Of a stretch of DNA of 64,000 nt, positions 12,828 to 23,331 are shown in pieces. Under the pieces are notes generated by a model, which saw only the letters and a program-made list of their open reading frames with translations, was not told the DNA's origin and did no database searches. The position numbers and the translations under genes were made by a program. Source of the DNA: Flexivirga caeni (GTDB taxonomy: Bacteria > Actinomycetota > Actinomycetes > Actinomycetales > Dermatophilaceae); the NCBI RefSeq assembly GCF_003724155.1, contig NZ_RJJQ01000002.1:62001-126000 (forward strand), given 5' to 3'. Numbering within the stretch: the first letter of the stretch is position 1; the number at the start of each line of letters is the position of its first letter.

Positions 12828-13007
12828 CGCAGTTAATGGGTGGCGGCCCGTTCGCGGTGCCCGTAAGGTGCCCGCATGCAGCATGTTCGGCGATTTGGGT
12901 GCCCTCGACCGGTCAGCGGTCGTGGGCTCGCTCGCAGTTGCAGCTGAGGTCCGCCGCCCCGGTCGAGGGAGAACAGTCCCGATCCGACCGACCAGCAAGG
13001 ACCTCTG

Positions 13008-14126
13008 ATGACCAGTTATCTGACCCCTGACGCGTTGCGCATCGCCCTCGACCTCCGCGACCTGACCGACCCGGCCGCCGGCCCGCACGCGATGCAGTCG
13101 TTGACCGACGGCATCGTGCAGGCGAGCGCACAACTGCGCGACAGCCAGGTGCGGCAGGTGCGGCACAGTCCACTCGTCGCCGTCTCCGCCAACTACGACG
13201 CGCTGGGCTACGGCATCGCGGATATCACTCGGAATGAACGATATTCGCGCTATGTCAGCCCGACCGTCATGCTTCGCAGTCACACCAGCGCGATGCTGCC
13301 ACCGCTCCTCGCCACGCACGACGGAGCCGACAACGTGCTGTATGCCGCGGCCGGACTTGCCTACCGGCGGGACTCGATCGATCGGACGCACACCGGCGAG
13401 CCGCACCAGCTCGATCTGTGGTGGCTCACGCGCAGTAGCGAGCCGGTCGACGGCGAACTCGCCGAGCGGCTCGGTGTCCTCGCGCAGGCGGTGCTGCCGG
13501 ATTGCCGCTGGCGGGTGACGCCGTCGCCGCACAGTTATACGGCCGGCGGTCTGCAGCTCGACGTGCTGGACCCGGCCGGTGGCGGCTGGCTGGAGCTCGC
13601 CGAAGGCGGCGTGATCGCGCCCTGGCTGCTGGACGCTGCGGGTCTGCCATCCGCCCACTGGTCCGGCATCGCGGCCGGAGTCGGGCTGGACCGCGCGCTG
13701 ATGCTCCGCAAGGGCATCCCGGACATCCGGCTGCTGCGCTCCGGTGACGCGCGGGTCGCCCGGCAGATGATGAACCTCTCGCCATACCAACAAGTTTCAC
13801 TGCTCCCGGAAATTCGCCGCGACCTGTCGGTGGTCGTGCCGTGGGACACGGACGAGGAGCTGCTCGGTGATCAGGTGCGAAGCGCTCTCGGGGAAAGGGT
13901 CGCCGATCTGGAGTCCGTGCACCTGCTGTCGAAGACGTCGTATGACGACCTTCCGGCGGGTGCTCGACGCCGGCTTGGCATTCGACTCGGCCAAGCAAAT
14001 GCGCTGGTGCGTGTCACCTTGCGGCCGATCGAGCGGACGCTCACTTCGGCGGAAGCAAACGACCTACGGGACGCGGTATATCTGGCCATCCACCGTGGCG
14101 ACGTGGTGGAAATGGCCAGCCGCTGA
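13008..14126 (+). CDS. PheS-like class II ligase with FDX-ACB domain (SrmL-type, function unknown)
   Basis: 372 residues. The N-terminal part keeps class II PheRS-alpha features: MLRSHTSAMLPPLL (motif 2 region), YRRDSIDRTHTGEPHQLD, and motif 3 GIAAGVGLDRALMLRKGIPDIRLL. The last ~100 residues match the ferredoxin-fold anticodon-binding (FDX-ACB) domain of PheT or mitochondrial PheRS (LPEIRRDLSVVV). There is no PheT neighbour and no N-terminal coiled coil, so it is not a normal PheRS alpha subunit. From memory it fits the family NCBI calls PheS-related mystery ligase (SrmL). Substrate and acceptor are unknown. ATG with an AAGGA site. Confidence 0.8.
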   Translation: MTSYLTPDALRIALDLRDLTDPAAGPHAMQSLTDGIVQASAQLRDSQVRQVRHSPLVAVSANYDALGYGIADITRNERYSRYVSPTVMLRSHTSAMLPPLLATHDGADNVLYAAAGLAYRRDSIDRTHTGEPHQLDLWWLTRSSEPVDGELAERLGVLAQAVLPDCRWRVTPSPHSYTAGGLQLDVLDPAGGGWLELAEGGVIAPWLLDAAGLPSAHWSGIAAGVGLDRALMLRKGIPDIRLLRSGDARVARQMMNLSPYQQVSLLPEIRRDLSVVVPWDTDEELLGDQVRSALGERVADLESVHLLSKTSYDDLPAGARRRLGIRLGQANALVRVTLRPIERTLTSAEANDLRDAVYLAIHRGDVVEMASR

Positions 14127-14201
14127 GGTGGAACCAGATGGTCACCCCGAGGCGTCGACCTTGTGCAATCCACACCACGCGACACCGAGGGGTCTCAGAC
14201 G

Positions 14202-14868
14202 ATGAGCACCAACGATCCTTACACATCCCCAGCGGGCGGCCAGCCGCAGTACGGCGCACCACAGGGCGGGCAGCCGCAGTACGGCGAGGGGTACGGGCAG
14301 CCGGCGGTACGGGCAGCCGGCATACGGCCAGCAGCCGTACGGCGGTTCTCCGTATGGCGGGTCGCCCTACGGCGGACCGCCGCCGCAGCCGTATGCGAAC
14401 TGGGGTCAGCGGGTTGGCGCGTTCATCATCGACCTGCTGGTGACGATCCCGGCATATATCCTGATGATTCCGGGATACGTGATGATCCTGTCGTCCATCC
14501 ACACGGACACCAACTGCGACGCCTACGGCAACTGCCAGACCGTGAGCCACGGATCGCCGTCGCCGGCCGCCTTCATCCTGATCTTCCTGGGCGGCCTCGT
14601 GGCGCTCGGACTGCAGATCTGGAACCGCTGGATCAAGGGCGGGCAAGGTCAGTCGATCGGCAAGAAGGTGCTCGGGATCTCGCTGATCAGCGCGAACACT
14701 GGGCAGCCGATCGGCACGGGTCTGGCGTTCGTCCGCGACATCGCGCACTTCCTCGACAGCATCATCTGCTACCTCGGCTACCTGTGGCCGCTGTGGGATG
14801 CCAGGCGCCAGACCTTTTCCGACAAGGTGATGAGCACGGTCGTCGTGCAGGGTCCGCCCCCCCGGTAG
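14202..14868 (+). pseudogene. RDD-family membrane protein, frameshifted in a Gly/Gln/Pro/Tyr repeat
   Basis: The ATG at 14202 opens MSTNDPYTSPAGGQPQYG and repeats of GQP(Q/A)YG, but this frame runs into unrelated sequence. One extra G at 14306/14307, inside two copies of the 15-bp unit GTACGGGCAGCCGGC (14291 and 14307), shifts the frame. Removing it restores one reading frame to 14868 and about 221 residues: a GQPAYG/PYGG-rich tail, then an RDD domain with transmembrane helices (VGAFIIDLLVTIPAYILMIPG; SPAAFILIFLGGLVALGLQIW) and GQSIGKKVLGISLI. Possibilities are a real mutation, slippage-based switching or a sequencing error. Confidence 0.75.
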
Positions 14869-14900
14869 CGACAAGTGCTGAGCCCGCTCGGCGAGGGACG

Positions 14901-15614
14901 CTAGAGCTTGGAGGCGGCGGCGTCGTCGAGCCACCACACGGTCGATTCGGTGCCGTGCACGCCGCTGGCCGGCACGTCCCAGCGATCGGCGCCCGGGGCC
15001 AGCGCGGCAGCCACCGCGTCGGCCTTCTCCGCGCCCGCAACCATCAGCCACACAGTGCGGCTGCGGCCGAGGCACTCGAAGGTGAGGGACACCCGGTCCG
15101 GCGGCGGTTTGGGGGAGTCGTGCACCGCGATCGCGATCGCGCCTTCGGTGCGTTGCGCGGGGTGATGCGGGAAGAGGGACGCGAGGTGAGCGTCCGGTCC
15201 GACGCCGAACATCGTCACGTCGAAGAGCCCGTCGCCTTCGGTGCTGCGGATCGCGTCGCTGTATGCCGCGGCCGCGCTCTCCGCATCAGGCACCGTGTCC
15301 GGGCCGGCGACGCGATGCACATGCTGCGCCGGCACCGGCAGCGCATCCAGCGCCGCGCGGTCGGCTTCCACGTCGTTGCGGTCGGGTGAACCGGCCGGCA
15401 CGAAACGCTCGTCGCCCCACCAGAAGTGCACCGCGGACCAGTCGATGCCGGTCGCACCGGGTAGAGCCTGCAGGGACAGCCCGCCCATCGAGCCACCGGT
15501 CAGGACGATGTGCGCGACACCCCGATCATGTTGTGCGGCAACGATTTCCGCGACCAGCTTCTCGGAGATCGCCGTGCCGAGCTCGTCCTTCGTCGCCCGC
15601 TGCTCGATTGTCAT
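14901..15614 (-). CDS. pgl: 6-phosphogluconolactonase
   Basis: 237 residues, DevB/Pgl type: LTGGSMGGLSLQAL phosphate-binding loop, VHFWWGDERFVP, and GVGPDAHLASLFP. Hydrolyses 6-phosphogluconolactone in the oxidative pentose phosphate pathway. The ATG at 15614 is preferred; the longer frame uses a TTG two codons upstream. Last gene of tkt-tal-pgi-zwf-opcA-pgl; a dispersed repeat sits in the 121-bp gap after opcA. Confidence 0.95.
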   Translation of the reverse strand: MTIEQRATKDELGTAISEKLVAEIVAAQHDRGVAHIVLTGGSMGGLSLQALPGATGIDWSAVHFWWGDERFVPAGSPDRNDVEADRAALDALPVPAQHVHRVAGPDTVPDAESAAAAYSDAIRSTEGDGLFDVTMFGVGPDAHLASLFPHHPAQRTEGAIAIAVHDSPKPPPDRVSLTFECLGRSRTVWLMVAGAEKADAVAAALAPGADRWDVPASGVHGTESTVWWLDDAAASKL

Positions 15615-15648
15615 GCTCAACCTCTTCTGCCGTTTCTTGCAGGGTACT

Positions 15649-15701
15649 GGGTCTCGATACGCCTCCTCCGCTCCGCTCCTGCGGCTACTCGACCAGCCAG
15701 G
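15649..15701. repeat. Dispersed repeat (GGTCTCGATACGCC...GGCTACTCGACCAG)
   Basis: A 53-bp intergenic element between opcA and pgl, starting GGGTCTCGATACGCC, with a CTCCGCTCCGCTCC core and ending GGCTACTCGACCAGCCAGG. The reverse complement of its outer parts reappears around the IS5-type insertion (56311-56329 and 57521-57550). Elements of this kind are scattered through many Micrococcales genomes. Confidence 0.7.
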
Positions 15702-15735
15702 TTTCGCGCCCTTCCTGCGCTACGCGGGTGGCCAG

Positions 15736-16659
15736 CTAGTTGCGGGCGTTGGTCACCAGGGGGAGTCCCTTGACCAGGGCTTCGCGGTAGACCTCGTCCG
15801 CGCCGAGCCGGCTGAGTTCTTCGGCGAGCGATTGCGCAGTGCCGGGGCGGACCAGGTCGAGCCGGCGGTCCGGCTGCCCGGGCTGGGTCAGGGTGCCAGT
15901 GCGCCGATCGGGCCGGTCGAGTTCGATCGGCCCGGACTTGCGCTCCATGCGCACGTGGACCAGACCGGTGCCGGGAGCCGAGCGTGCCCGCCGCACCGGG
16001 CACCGGAGCCGCACCGCGAGCCATCCCGCAAGCAGGTCGGTGCTGGCGGAGTCGGTCGCACCCGTGACGGTGACCGAGGTGACCGGTTCGTATGGCGGCA
16101 GGTCGAGCGCGGTCGCGAGCAGTCCCCGCCATCGGGTGGCACGCGCCCAGGCCATGTCGGTGTCGCCCGCGGCATACTCGGCACGCCTGCGGTGCAACGC
16201 TTTTCGTGGGTTGCCTCCCTGGGAGGCATCGGTGATGCGCCGGCTGGCGAGCTGCCCGATCGGTGACGTCGCGACGTCGTCGGCAGGGCCGGGCCACCAG
16301 GCGACGATCGGGGAGTCGGCCGCGAGCAGTGGTGTCACCACGCTCGCACCATGCTTGGTCAGCTCGCCATACAGGCGCAGCACGACCACCTCGCTGCCGC
16401 CGGCCTCGGTGCCCAGTCGCACCTGCGCGTCCAGCCGGCTCGCGCCGCGGCCGCTGCCGGCGACCAGCGCGATGATCCGGCTGGGATGCTGCCGGCTGGC
16501 GTGGATGGCCGCCTCGACGGCGTCGTCGGCACCGCCCTCATCGACGACGATGATGAGGGTCATCACCCGGCCGAGAGCCATGGCGCCGGTCTCGCTCCGC
16601 AACCGGACCAGCAGCTTGCTGATGTCTTTCGTTGTCGTGTCAGGCAATTCGGTGATCAT
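15736..16659 (-). CDS. opcA: Glucose-6-phosphate dehydrogenase assembly protein OpcA
   Basis: 307 residues. Starts MITELPDTTTKDISKLLVRL; LRSETGAMALGRVMTLIIVVD and VVLRLYGELTKHGASVVTPLLAADSPIVAWWPG are family hallmarks. OpcA is an actinobacterial and cyanobacterial factor that activates or assembles G6PDH. Its ATG overlaps the zwf stop by 4 bp, matching that partnership. Confidence 0.95.
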   Translation of the reverse strand: MITELPDTTTKDISKLLVRLRSETGAMALGRVMTLIIVVDEGGADDAVEAAIHASRQHPSRIIALVAGSGRGASRLDAQVRLGTEAGGSEVVVLRLYGELTKHGASVVTPLLAADSPIVAWWPGPADDVATSPIGQLASRRITDASQGGNPRKALHRRRAEYAAGDTDMAWARATRWRGLLATALDLPPYEPVTSVTVTGATDSASTDLLAGWLAVRLRCPVRRARSAPGTGLVHVRMERKSGPIELDRPDRRTGTLTQPGQPDRRLDLVRPGTAQSLAEELSRLGADEVYREALVKGLPLVTNARN

Positions 16660-18200
16660 GGCAGTCTCCACTCCCGCCTGTCGCGGGCCAGCAGTTCGGC
16701 CGCGCTGCGCGGTCCCCAGGTGCCCGCTTCGTACCCCTCGGGTCGTCCCTTGCGCGCCCAGAAACGCTCGACGCGATCCAGGATGCGCCAGGACAGCTCG
16801 ACCTCCCGATGCCGCGGGAAGAGCGGGGGATCGCCGAGCAGTACGTCGAGAATGAGTCGTTCGTAGGCTTCCGGGCTGGACTCGGTGAAGGCACTGCCAT
16901 AGCTGAAGTCCATCGTCACGTCGCGGACCTGCATCGTCCCCGCTCCCGGCACCTTGGACCCGAAACGGAGCGTGGTGCCTTCGTCGGGCTGCACGCGGAT
17001 GACGATCGCGTTCTGCCCGAGCTCTTCGGTCGCGGTGTCGGTGAACGGCAGATGCGGCGCGCGCCGGAAGATCACCGCGATCTCGGTGACGCGCTTGCCG
17101 AGCCGTTTGCCGGTGCGCAGATAGAAGGGCACTCCGGCCCAGCGCCGCGTATAGACCTCGAGCTTCACGGCGGCATACGTCTCGGTCGTCGAGCCGGGGT
17201 CGATGCCGTCCTCCTGCAGGAAGCCGGTCACCTTCTCGCTGCCCTGCCAGCCAGCGGTGTACTGCCCTCGCGCGGTGGCCTTTGCCAGGTCTTCCGGCAG
17301 CCGGACGGCCGCCAGGACCTTCTCTTTCTCGGCGCGCAACTCGTCGGCGCCGAAGGAGTTGGGCTGCTCCATCGCGGTGAGCGCGAGCAACTGCAGCAAG
17401 TGGTTCTGGATGACGTCGCGCGCCGCGCCGATGCCGTCGTAGTATCCGGCCCGGCCCGCAATGCCGATGTCCTCGGCCATCGTGATCTGCACGTGGTCGA
17501 CGTAGTGCGAGTTCCACACCGGCTCGAAGAGCTGGTTGGCGAACCGCAGCGCCAGCAGGTTCTGGACGGTCTCCTTGCCTAGGTAGTGGTCGATGCGGAA
17601 GATCGAGTCAGCGCCGAAGACGTGCTCGACGGTCTGGTTGAGTTCGCGCGCACTGGCCAGGTCGTGGCCGAACGGCTTCTCGATGATGACCCGGCGCCAC
17701 GAATCCTGCTCCTGGGTGGCAAGGCCGGAGCGGTCCAGTTGCGCGCAGACCGGCTCGAACGCATCCGGCGGGATCGACAGATAGAACGCCGCGTTGCCCC
17801 CGGTGCCGCGCTCCTCGTCGAGCGCGCGCAGCGTCGCCGCAAGCTTGTCGAATGCCGCGTCATCGTCGAATTCGCCTTGCACGAAACGCAACCCGTCGGA
17901 CAGGTTGCGCCATACGTCCTCGCGGAAGGTGGTGCGGGCACCCGCCTCGACCGCCTCGCGGACGGTCTGCGCGAACTGCGCGTCGTCCCAGTCGCGGCGA
18001 CCGAAGCCGACGAGCGAGAACCCCGGCGGGAGCAGCCCGCGTCCGGCAAGGTCGTAGATCGCGGGGAGTAGCTTCTTGCGGGCCAAGTCGCCGGTAACGC
18101 CGAACATCACGACCGCGCATGGACCGGCGATCTTCGGCAGGCGTAGGTCGTCGGGATCCCGCAGTGGATTGGTGCCGCGGGAAATGCGGGCTGGACTCAT
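16656..18200 (-). CDS. zwf: Glucose-6-phosphate 1-dehydrogenase
   Basis: 514 residues, full length. Nucleotide-binding VMFGVTGDLARKKLLPAIYDL, active-site RIDHYLGKE, and C-terminal domain with YERLILDVLLGD. Oxidises glucose 6-phosphate with NADP+ to the lactone that Pgl hydrolyses. Sits between pgi (84-bp gap with a GC-rich hairpin) and opcA (4-bp overlap). Confidence 0.97.
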   Translation of the reverse strand: MSPARISRGTNPLRDPDDLRLPKIAGPCAVVMFGVTGDLARKKLLPAIYDLAGRGLLPPGFSLVGFGRRDWDDAQFAQTVREAVEAGARTTFREDVWRNLSDGLRFVQGEFDDDAAFDKLAATLRALDEERGTGGNAAFYLSIPPDAFEPVCAQLDRSGLATQEQDSWRRVIIEKPFGHDLASARELNQTVEHVFGADSIFRIDHYLGKETVQNLLALRFANQLFEPVWNSHYVDHVQITMAEDIGIAGRAGYYDGIGAARDVIQNHLLQLLALTAMEQPNSFGADELRAEKEKVLAAVRLPEDLAKATARGQYTAGWQGSEKVTGFLQEDGIDPGSTTETYAAVKLEVYTRRWAGVPFYLRTGKRLGKRVTEIAVIFRRAPHLPFTDTATEELGQNAIVIRVQPDEGTTLRFGSKVPGAGTMQVRDVTMDFSYGSAFTESSPEAYERLILDVLLGDPPLFPRHREVELSWRILDRVERFWARKGRPEGYEAGTWGPRSAAELLARDRREWRLP

Positions 18201-18242
18201 CGAATGCGCCTCAGAACGTTGGGGATTCGGAGAAACACCGAC

Positions 18243-18275
18243 GTCCCGCCCCTCGCGGGGCGCGAGGAACGGGAC
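18243..18275 (-). terminator. GC-rich stem-loop between pgi and zwf
   Basis: Inside the 84-bp gap between pgi and zwf, GCCCC-TCGC-GGGGC (18248-18261) forms a hairpin nested in GTCCCG (18243-18248) and CGGGAC (18270-18275). No clear T-run follows on either strand. Could be an attenuator or an mRNA processing site that sets different levels of pgi and zwf message. Confidence 0.35.
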
Positions 18276-18284
18276 ATCGATGGT

Positions 18285-19904
18285 TTAGGACGCGGTGACC
18301 TCGGTGATCGCCGCCTGCAGCTGTGCCAGCCCGGCCTCGTGGTCGGTCAGGTTGAGTCGTAGCACGGGGCGTCCGTGGTCGGCGAGGACCTTGGCGTCGC
18401 CACCGGCCTGCGAGGCGATGAAGTCACCGAAGGTGAACTCACGACCTGGGATGGACAGATCCTGCGTCGGTGCTGTGGTGATCTGCAGGAAGATGCCGTC
18501 GGCGGGGCCACCCTTGTGATACTGCCCGGTCGAGTGCAGGAAACGCGGCCCGAACCCGAACGTCACCGGACGGTTCAGCTTGTGCGCCAACGGGATTCGC
18601 ACGTCGGCCAGGGACTGGTCGGCGATCCGGTCGACATACGCCATGACCGCCAGGTAGCCGCTCGGCGGCAACTGCGCGAAGAGTGCGCGCAGCGCGTCCG
18701 CGACGGTCGTGGCATCACCCAGGAAGTCGGGTCCGGCCGTGCGCACCTCGACCGCTCCGTCGGTGTATGCCGCAGGCGCCGCATCGCCGGTGCCCTTGCC
18801 GAGGAGTTCACGCGCCGCAGCCTTGGCACTCTCGACGTCCGGCTGGTCGAAGGGGTTGATGCCGATCAGGCGACCCGCAGTCGCGACCGCGGCCTCCCAG
18901 AGCAGCATGGCGCCGCCGAGCGACCCGCCGACATTGATGACCGCGTCACCCGAGGGCTGTGACTCGTCGTCGTTCGCGACCAGCCGCACCCACAGCTCGT
19001 CCGCGAGCTGCTCGCCGGTGGGGGAGTCGCCCACGACGACCGGCAGCAGGCCCTTGCCGTCCTTGCCGGTGCTCTCGGCGATGAGCTGCTCTGCCCAGTC
19101 ACCGAAGCCGACGGCCGCGGTGCCGGCATTGATCAGCACCGTCTTGTCCCGCAGCGGTTGCGTGCCGCCCAGGGCGGCGCCGAGCCGCAGCGCCGGGTTC
19201 GCCTCGTCGTCGGCGGCGAGAGTGCCGGAGACGGCCTCGGCCTCATCGAGCAGGCGGCCGATGTCGGCACCGGCCAGACCACTTGGCACCAGACCGAATG
19301 CGGTGAGCGCGGAGTAGCGGCCACCGACGTCGGGGTCGGCGTTGATGACGGTGTAACCCGTGGCACGGGCATCCTTGTCGAGCGGGCTGCCCGGGTCGGT
19401 GACCACGACGATGCGCTCGGTCGGGTCGATGCCGGCGTCCGTGAACGCCTGCTCGTAAACCCGGCGCTGCGAGTCGGTCTCGACCGTCGAGCCGGACTTG
19501 GAGGACACGACCACGACCGTCTGCTCCAGCCGGTCGGTGAGCGCGGCGCGCACCATGTCCGGCTGGGAGGAGTCGAGCACCGTCAGCGGCACGCCGTCGG
19601 TCGCGCAGATGACCTCCGGCGCGAGCGACGAGCCGCCCATGCCGCACAGCACGATGTGGTCGAGGCCAGCTGCGCTGAACTTGCTACGCAGCGAAGCGAT
19701 TTCGGCAACCAGCGGGCGTGATGAGGTGCCCAGGCCGACCCAGGAGAGCCGCTTCGACGACTCCGACTCTGCCGCCGGGCCCCACAAGGTGGGGTCCTGG
19801 GCGAAGAGCTTGCTGGCGAACTTGCCGGCCACCAGCTCTGGGACGTGCGACGAGATCGCGTCTGCGGCTGCGCCGGTCGCCGTCACGGCGATGTCGCTGC
19901 TCAC
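18285..19904 (-). CDS. pgi: Glucose-6-phosphate isomerase
   Basis: 539 residues. SIS domains with [28 protein letters not shown] and VTDPGSPL; this is the actinobacterial Pgi type often linked or fused to transaldolase. Interconverts glucose 6-phosphate and fructose 6-phosphate. The GTG at 19904 overlaps the tal stop (GTGA) and gives [13 protein letters not shown]; the longer frame adds residues that overlap tal and is rejected. Confidence 0.93.
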   Translation of the reverse strand: MSSDIAVTATGAAADAISSHVPELVAGKFASKLFAQDPTLWGPAAESESSKRLSWVGLGTSSRPLVAEIASLRSKFSAAGLDHIVLCGMGGSSLAPEVICATDGVPLTVLDSSQPDMVRAALTDRLEQTVVVVSSKSGSTVETDSQRRVYEQAFTDAGIDPTERIVVVTDPGSPLDKDARATGYTVINADPDVGGRYSALTAFGLVPSGLAGADIGRLLDEAEAVSGTLAADDEANPALRLGAALGGTQPLRDKTVLINAGTAAVGFGDWAEQLIAESTGKDGKGLLPVVVGDSPTGEQLADELWVRLVANDDESQPSGDAVINVGGSLGGAMLLWEAAVATAGRLIGINPFDQPDVESAKAAARELLGKGTGDAAPAAYTDGAVEVRTAGPDFLGDATTVADALRALFAQLPPSGYLAVMAYVDRIADQSLADVRIPLAHKLNRPVTFGFGPRFLHSTGQYHKGGPADGIFLQITTAPTQDLSIPGREFTFGDFIASQAGGDAKVLADHGRPVLRLNLTDHEAGLAQLQAAITEVTAS

Positions 19905-21013
19905 CGGCTCGCCTTGTCCAGCTCGCTCTTGACCGACCCGAGCAGCTCGTCCCACGAGGCGTCGAACTTCTGCACGCCTTCGGTCTCCAGGACCTCGACG
20001 ACGTCACCGTAGGAGACACCGAGCTTCTCCAGTGCGTCCAGGACGCCGGCGGCATCGGCGTAGTTGCCGGTCACCTGGTCGCCCTCGACCTGGCCGTGGT
20101 CGGCCAGCGCGTCGAGGGTCTTCGGCGGCATCGTGTCGACGGTCTCCTTGACCGCGAGGTCCACGACGTACATCGTGTCGGAGTATGCCGGGTCCTTGAC
20201 CCCGGTCGACGCCCACAGCGGACGCTGCACGTGCGCGCCGTCATCGGCGAGGGTCTGCCAGCGCGGGGTCGAGAAGACCTCCTCGAACGCCTGGTAGGCC
20301 AGCCGAGCGTTGGCAACGCCGGCCTTCCCCTTGAGTGCCTTCGCCTCGTCGGTGCCGATCGCGTCCAGTCGCTTGTCGATCTCGGTGTCGACGCGCGAGA
20401 CGAAGAACGATGCGACCGAGCGGATCGTCGACAGGTCCTTGCCGGCTTCCTTCGCCTGCTCCAGGCCGGTGAGGAAGGCGTTCATCACGCCGCGGTAGCG
20501 GTCGAGCGAGAAAATCAGCGTCACGTTGACGCTGATGCCCTCGGCCAGTGCCGCGGTGATCGCGGGCAGGCCCTCGACGGTCGCCGGGATCTTGATCATC
20601 GCGTTGGGCTGTCCGACCTTGGCCCACAGCTGCTTGGCCATCGCGATCGTGCCGTCGGTGTCGCGTGCCAGGCGCGGGTCGACCTCGATCGACACGCGGC
20701 CGTCCTGACCGGCCGTGGCGTCATACACCGGACGCAGAACGTCGCATGCGTTGTGCACGTCGCGCGTGGTGATCTCGAAGACCGCGTCGTCGACGCCGGT
20801 GCCCGCTGCGGCGAGCTCGGCGACCTGCTCGTTGTATGCCGAGCCGTCCGACAGGGCTCCCGCGAAGATCGTCGGGTTGGTGGTGACGCCGACGACGTTC
20901 TTGTCGTCGACCAGCTTCTGCAGGTCGCCGCTGCTGATCAGCATCCGGCTCAGGTCGTCCAGCCAGATCGAGACACCTACGTCACTCAGTGCCTGCGTAT
21001 TGTCGTTTGCCAT
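19901..21013 (-). CDS. tal: Transaldolase
   Basis: 370 residues. [11 protein letters not shown] near the N-terminus and the Schiff-base lysine in [16 protein letters not shown]. Transfers a dihydroxyacetone unit between sugar phosphates in the non-oxidative pentose phosphate pathway. Starts 1 bp after the tkt stop and overlaps pgi by 4 bp. Confidence 0.97.
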   Translation of the reverse strand: MANDNTQALSDVGVSIWLDDLSRMLISSGDLQKLVDDKNVVGVTTNPTIFAGALSDGSAYNEQVAELAAAGTGVDDAVFEITTRDVHNACDVLRPVYDATAGQDGRVSIEVDPRLARDTDGTIAMAKQLWAKVGQPNAMIKIPATVEGLPAITAALAEGISVNVTLIFSLDRYRGVMNAFLTGLEQAKEAGKDLSTIRSVASFFVSRVDTEIDKRLDAIGTDEAKALKGKAGVANARLAYQAFEEVFSTPRWQTLADDGAHVQRPLWASTGVKDPAYSDTMYVVDLAVKETVDTMPPKTLDALADHGQVEGDQVTGNYADAAGVLDALEKLGVSYGDVVEVLETEGVQKFDASWDELLGSVKSELDKASR

Positions 21014-21014
21014 C

Positions 21015-23177
21015 TCACTTGCCTCCTGCGGCTGCGATCGAATCCTGGGCGGCGGACACGACGGCGTCCACCGTGAAACCGAACTTCTCCATCAGCACCG
21101 GCCCGGCCGCGCTGGCGCCGAAGTGGTCGATGCCGACCGTTCGTCCCGCGTCTCCGACGAGGTCGCGCCAGCCGAACGGCGTGGCGGCCTCGACGCTGAC
21201 CCGCGCTCTGACAGTCGCGGGCAGCACGCTGCTGCGGTAGTCGTCGTCCTGCGCCTCGAACCATTCGCGACACGGCATGGACACCACGCGGGCAGCAACG
21301 CCCTTGTCGGACAATGCATTCCGGGCGTCGAGTGCCAGCGAGACCTCGGAGCCGGTTGCGATGAGGATGACGTCGGGCGTGCCCTCGGTGTCGGCCAGGA
21401 CGTAGGCGCCGCGCGCGACACCCTCGGCCGAGCCGAACTCGGAGCGGTCGACCGTCGGCAGCGCCTGGCGGGACAGGATCAGCCCGGCCGGGCGGTCGGT
21501 GTGCTCCAGGATGGTGCGCCACGCGATGGAGGTCTCGTTGGCGTCGGCGGGACGCACCACGTCCAGGCCGGGGATCGCGCGCAGTGCGGCGAGGTGCTCG
21601 ATGGGTTGGTGGGTCGGGCCGTCCTCGCCGAGGCCGATCGAGTCATGGGTCCACACGAACGTCACCGGCTGCTTCTGGATCGCCGCGAGACGCACTGCAG
21701 GCCGCATGTAGTCGGAGAAGACGAGGAACGTGCCGCCATACGGACGGGTAAGGCCTTCGAGCGCAATGCCGTTCAGCGCCATACCCATGCCGTTCTCGCG
21801 GATGCCGAAGTGCAGCGTGCGGCCGTAAGGCCCGCCCTGCCACTCGTCGGTCTGCCAGTTCTCCGGGACGAAGCTCGGCTCGCCGACCATGGTGGTGTTG
21901 TTGGACTCGGCCAGGTCGGCGGAACCGCCCCACAGCTCGGGGAAGACCGGCGCGAGCGCGGTGAGGATCTTGCCGGACGCGGCCCGGGTGGCGATGCCCT
22001 TGGGGTCGGCGTCGAAGACCGGGAAGGCTGACGCGTAGTCGGACGGCAGCTCGCGCTTGACCAGCCGGTCGAGCAGTTTGGCGCCGTCGGCGTTGGCTGC
22101 ACGCCAGGCCTGGTAGGCCTTGTCCCACTCGGCGTGCGCCGCGGCGCCGCGGTCCTTGACCTTGCGGACGTGCTCGATGACCTCGTCGTCCACCTGGAAG
22201 GTGCGTTCGGGGTCGAAGCCGAGCAGCTTCTTGATGCCCGCGACCTCCTCGTCCCCGAGCGCGCTGCCGTGTGCCTTGCCGGTGCCCTGCTTGGTCGGCG
22301 CCGGCCACGCGAGGATCGTGCGCAGGCAGATCAGCGACGGCTTGTCGGTGACCTGCTTGGCCTGCTCGATCGCGGCGAGAAGCTCGTCGACGTTCTCGGT
22401 GTAGGTGTCGCGGTCGCTGTCCGGCTTGGCGCCCGCCCGCCAGTCGACGGTCTGCACGTGCCAGCCGTATGCCGCGTAACGGCCTGCGACGTCCTCGGTG
22501 AAGGAGACGTTGGTGTCGTCCTCGATGGAGATCTGGTTCTGGTCGTAGAACGCGATCAGGTTGCCCAGCTCCTGGTGTCCGGCCAGCGATGCGCCTTCTG
22601 CGGAAACGCCTTCCATCAGGTCACCGTCGGAGGCGATGACCCACACGTGGTGGTCGAAGGGGCTGGTGCCCGGGGCCGCGTCGGGGTCGAGCAGGCCGCG
22701 CTGACGACGCTCCGCCATCGCCATACCGACCGCGGAGGCGATGCCGGAGCCGAGCGGCCCGGTGGTGATGTCGACGCCGGCGGTGTGGCCGACCTCGGGG
22801 TGGCCGGGGGTCAGCGAGTCCCAGGTGCGCAGGGCCTGCAGGTCGGACAGCTGCAGGCCGTAGCCGGAGAAGTAGAGCTGGATGTATTGAGTCAGGCTGG
22901 AGTGACCGCAGGAGAGCACGAAGCGGTCGCGTCCGATCCAGTGCGGGTCAGCCGGGTCGATGCGCATGACGTTCTGGTAGAGCAAGTACGCCAGCGGAGC
23001 GAGGCTCATCGCGGTGCCCGGGTGACCGTTGCCGGTCTTCTGCACGGCATCGGCGGCGAGGACCCGGACGGTGTCGACCGCGCGAACGTCGACGCCGGTC
23101 CAGCCGGCGTTGGTGGCGATGGGCTCCGCGAGCGCCGGGTCCCGGCGTCCGGTGGTGGCTGAGGTGTCCTGGGTCAC
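21015..23177 (-). CDS. tkt: Transketolase
   Basis: 720 residues. Thiamine-diphosphate enzyme: [21 protein letters not shown], the cofactor motif [13 protein letters not shown], then the Pyr domain ([16 protein letters not shown]) and the C-terminal domain. The GTG at 23177 with a GGGAG site is preferred; the longer frame starting at 23333 crosses the divergent ctaB start. First gene of the pentose phosphate operon. Confidence 0.96.
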   Translation of the reverse strand: MTQDTSATTGRRDPALAEPIATNAGWTGVDVRAVDTVRVLAADAVQKTGNGHPGTAMSLAPLAYLLYQNVMRIDPADPHWIGRDRFVLSCGHSSLTQYIQLYFSGYGLQLSDLQALRTWDSLTPGHPEVGHTAGVDITTGPLGSGIASAVGMAMAERRQRGLLDPDAAPGTSPFDHHVWVIASDGDLMEGVSAEGASLAGHQELGNLIAFYDQNQISIEDDTNVSFTEDVAGRYAAYGWHVQTVDWRAGAKPDSDRDTYTENVDELLAAIEQAKQVTDKPSLICLRTILAWPAPTKQGTGKAHGSALGDEEVAGIKKLLGFDPERTFQVDDEVIEHVRKVKDRGAAAHAEWDKAYQAWRAANADGAKLLDRLVKRELPSDYASAFPVFDADPKGIATRAASGKILTALAPVFPELWGGSADLAESNNTTMVGEPSFVPENWQTDEWQGGPYGRTLHFGIRENGMGMALNGIALEGLTRPYGGTFLVFSDYMRPAVRLAAIQKQPVTFVWTHDSIGLGEDGPTHQPIEHLAALRAIPGLDVVRPADANETSIAWRTILEHTDRPAGLILSRQALPTVDRSEFGSAEGVARGAYVLADTEGTPDVILIATGSEVSLALDARNALSDKGVAARVVSMPCREWFEAQDDDYRSSVLPATVRARVSVEAATPFGWRDLVGDAGRTVGIDHFGASAAGPVLMEKFGFTVDAVVSAAQDSIAAAGGK

Positions 23178-23331
23178 GGCAGATGGCTCCCACGAAGTTT
23201 GTCGGAAATCGGGATCTTTCGAAGTTGAGCCTAGACCCGCGACCCGCCGCGAAAGCAAAGTGTCTCGGAGGGATAGACTCGGGGTGTTTACGGGCCTGAT
23301 CCAGCCGCCCGCAGACGGTTCCCCTTCAAGC
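23178..23331. promoter_or_regulatory. Divergent tkt / ctaB promoter region
   Basis: A 154-bp gap between divergent starts. A TAGACT -10-like hexamer at 23274-23279 could serve ctaB, but I see no convincing -35 for either gene. The region holds no gene or repeat. Confidence 0.4.
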
